In this document: positions 62,463 through 64,000 of the stretch, piece by piece | How the letters are laid out: each line of letters opens with the position of its first letter | Numbering within the stretch: position 1 is the stretch's first letter | NCBI RefSeq assembly: GCF_902809865.1 | Contig: NZ_CADDWH010000001.1 | Span: 558,001-622,000 of the forward strand | Length of the DNA stretch: 64,000 nt | DNA from: Halobacillus sp. Marseille-Q1614 | GTDB lineage: Bacteria > Bacillota > Bacilli > Bacillales > Halobacillaceae | Reading direction: 5' to 3' | The notes under the pieces: generated by a model | Databases searched by the model: none | Told to the model about the DNA's origin: nothing | What the model saw: only the letters and a program-made list of their open reading frames with translations | Made by a program: the position numbers and the translations under genes

Positions 62463-63434
62463 GTGAATAAACCGTATGTGTATATTACAAGGAAGCTCCC
62501 CGAAGATCAAATTAAACCGTTCACAAATGAATGGGACATTGGAATGTGGGAGAGCGAAACGGAACCGGTTGATGAAGAAACGTTGAGGAAAGAAGCTCAG
62601 CGGGCGGACGGATTGTTGACGATGCTCACGGAGCGTATTGATGAAGACCTTTTAAGTGATGCTCCTCATTTAAAAGTGGTCGCCAATATGGCTGTAGGGT
62701 ATGACAATGTGAATGTAGAAGCCGCCAAACAAAAAGGAATAACTGTAACGAACACCCCGGATGTACTTACGGATACGACAGCTGACTTAGCTTTTGGTTT
62801 GCTGATGGCAGCAACCAGGCGTATAGTCGAAGCAGCCGATTATATTAAGGAGAACAAATGGAACAATTGGTCACCCCTTTTGCTGGCTGGTTCAGATATT
62901 CATCACAAGAAACTGGGAATCGTCGGAATGGGGCGTATTGGAGAAGCCGTGGCCAGGAGGGCTCGAGGTTTTGATATGGAAGTGTCTTATCATAACCGTT
63001 CAAGAAAGCCTGCAATTGAAGAGGAGGGGCTGGCCGCTTACGAAAGCTTTGAGGATCTAATCTCCTCATCTGATTTTGTAATGTCGCTTGTGCCTTTAAC
63101 GGAAGAGACGGAGCATTTATTTAATGAAGAAGTGTTTAGGAAGATGAAGGAAGAAGCGATTTTCGTTAACGCCTCACGAGGAAAAACGACTGATGAGAAA
63201 GCGCTGTATAAAGCCGTGAAAAGCGGTGAAATTAAAGGAGCCGGATTGGATGTATTTGAAGAAGAGCCGATCGCATCAGATCATCCTTTGTTAACTTTAA
63301 AAGAAATAGTATGTGTTCCTCACATTGGTTCTGCAAGCAGAGAAACTCGAGAGAAGATGATGAACCTAAGCCTTGAAAATATCGAGAAAGTTTTAAAAGG
63401 GGACGAGCCGGTCACACCCGTTACGCAGCCATAA
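62463..63434 (+). CDS. D-2-hydroxyacid dehydrogenase (glyoxylate/hydroxypyruvate reductase type)
   Basis: 323 aa from the GTG at 62463, chosen for GAGGTG 5 bases before it. The NAD(P)-binding GIVGMGRIGEAVARRARG lies near residue 160. The catalytic Arg is in NASRGKTTDE, the Glu in GLDVFEEEP and the His in PHIGSAS. It may reduce glyoxylate or hydroxypyruvate, which would link to isocitrate lyase, but the substrate cannot be fixed by sequence. Confidence 0.9.
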   Translation: MNKPYVYITRKLPEDQIKPFTNEWDIGMWESETEPVDEETLRKEAQRADGLLTMLTERIDEDLLSDAPHLKVVANMAVGYDNVNVEAAKQKGITVTNTPDVLTDTTADLAFGLLMAATRRIVEAADYIKENKWNNWSPLLLAGSDIHHKKLGIVGMGRIGEAVARRARGFDMEVSYHNRSRKPAIEEEGLAAYESFEDLISSSDFVMSLVPLTEETEHLFNEEVFRKMKEEAIFVNASRGKTTDEKALYKAVKSGEIKGAGLDVFEEEPIASDHPLLTLKEIVCVPHIGSASRETREKMMNLSLENIEKVLKGDEPVTPVTQP

Positions 63435-63437
63435 AAA

Positions 63438-63468
63438 AACCGTACACTTGGATAAGTGTACGGTTTGG
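63438..63468. terminator. Bidirectional terminator
   Basis: AACCGTACACTT/AAGTGTACGGTT stem between convergent genes; A and T runs on the two sides. Confidence 0.8.
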
Positions 63469-63475
63469 CTTTAAT

Positions 63476-63697
63476 TTAAAAAACTTGTTCTACTTCATAG
63501 ATGCCAGGAACTTCTTGTGCTAATGCACGTTCAATCCCGGCTTTAAGCGTAATGGTTGAACTTGGGCAGTTTCCACAAGCCCCCATTAGACGCAAACGCA
63601 CAATCCCATCCTCTACTTCAACTAATTCAACGTCTCCTCCGTCACGGAGTAAGAATGGGCGAAGTTTATTAAGAACTTCCTGAACTTGAGCTTCCAT
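63476..63697 (-). CDS. yutI: NifU-like Fe-S cluster carrier YutI
   Basis: 73 aa NifU C-terminal domain with the cluster-binding [15 protein letters not shown] (C-x-x-C) and the family start [20 protein letters not shown]. It carries a 4Fe-4S cluster from the SUF machinery to target proteins. The ATG at 63697 follows AGGGG by 10 bases; a TTG two codons upstream is less suited. Confidence 0.93.
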   Translation of the reverse strand: MEAQVQEVLNKLRPFLLRDGGDVELVEVEDGIVRLRLMGACGNCPSSTITLKAGIERALAQEVPGIYEVEQVF

Positions 63698-63773
63698 GTT
63701 CAATCTTCCCCTTTCAGTAAACCTATTATAAAGTGTATGTCTAAAAAAATCTATGGATTCCTCAGTAAAGCAT

Positions 63774-63802
63774 TGAGATTGATAACTATTTTCATTTTAT
63801 CT
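63774..63802 (+). promoter_or_regulatory. Fur-controlled promoter before yuzD
   Basis: TTGAGA, 17-base spacer, TTTATC. The spacer holds TGATAACTATTTTCA (63781-63795), which matches the 7-1-7 Fur core at 13 of 15 positions; the same layout occurs at 3893 and 16553. Confidence 0.5.
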
Positions 63803-63859
63803 TTTTTTCGATGTTTTGTAAAATAGTAATAACTACAAATTAGTGAAATGGTGGGAAAA

Positions 63860-64000
63860 ATGAGTAATAAAAAAATAACACTGACCGTATATGGAGCAGA
63901 AGAGCGGTGCGCCAGCTGTGTAAATGCTCCTGGATCAAAAGAAACGTACGAATGGCTTCAAGCAGCTATTGCAAGAAAATATCCAAATCAAAGTGTAGAT
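63860..64000 (+). CDS. yuzD: YuzD (DUF1462), N-terminal part
   Basis: The first 47 codons of a thioredoxin-like small protein, cut by the window end. It reads ITLTVYGAEERCASCVNAPG with C-x-x-C, and ETYEWLQAAIARKYP, the YuzD pattern. The position back to back with yutI agrees with B. subtilis. GGTGGG precedes the ATG. Confidence 0.88.
   Translation, partial: MSNKKITLTVYGAEERCASCVNAPGSKETYEWLQAAIARKYPNQSVD

Overview
The window comes from an endospore-forming, low-GC Gram-positive of the family Bacillaceae. Its gene order follows the Bacillus subtilis yus-suf-yun-yut chromosome arm, and it carries sporulation genes (sspP, CotF-type coat genes, yunB, lytH, yutC). Many proteins are rich in Asp and Glu. 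A moderately halophilic genus such as Halobacillus is the best guess, but that is inference. No rRNA, tRNA, CRISPR array, intact insertion sequence or prophage was seen.

Region 1 (1-3.6 kb): 3' end of glpK, a small unknown gene, murB and a solitary ilvD. Region 2 (3.7-10.9 kb): a Fur-controlled five-gene operon for an NRPS-independent siderophore. The order is decarboxylase, IucA/IucC synthetase, N-acyltransferase, N-hydroxylase, second synthetase. This matches rhbBCDEF of rhizobactin 1021 and suggests a schizokinen-type product. Region 3 (11-18.3 kb): an aldo/keto reductase, a zinc-ribbon micro-gene and aceA inside an array of TGTTATATAACA palindromes, an HpaB-type hydroxylase, then small spore and stress genes and decayed fragments.

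Region 4 (18.4-24.8 kb): a LacI-family regulator, an intracellular glucosidase of the glycogen-debranching type, and a sugar ABC importer without an ATPase, linked by three CCGAAACGTTTCGG-type operators. Region 5 (24.9-30.3 kb): an interrupted yvbH-like gene, a guanidine-I riboswitch with paired SMR exporters, a yfhD-like gene, a VLRF1-type release-factor homologue, a four- or five-gene module joining a B12-photoreceptor-type cap domain to a STAS protein, and copZ.

Region 6 (30.3-49.7 kb): coat genes, fadM, the FadR-controlled fadN-fadA-fadE operon, yusI, gcvH, yusF, yusE, yusD, a thioredoxin-like gene, SAM-riboswitch-controlled metNPQ, an AhpD-like gene, a small gene behind a sigma-B-type promoter, and sufCDSUB. 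Region 7 (49.7-64 kb): yunE, yunD, yunB, a lysine riboswitch with an NhaC-family transporter, an NSS transporter with a MetS-like small subunit, lytH and yutC, yutD, yutE, yutF, an unknown membrane protein, yutG, a D-2-hydroxyacid dehydrogenase, yutI and the start of yuzD.

The least explained parts are the cobalamin-cap/STAS module (27.8-29.9 kb), the operator array around aceA, an orphan Fur-controlled gene at 16.1-16.5 kb, and the sigma-B-type small gene at 44 kb with no normal start codon.
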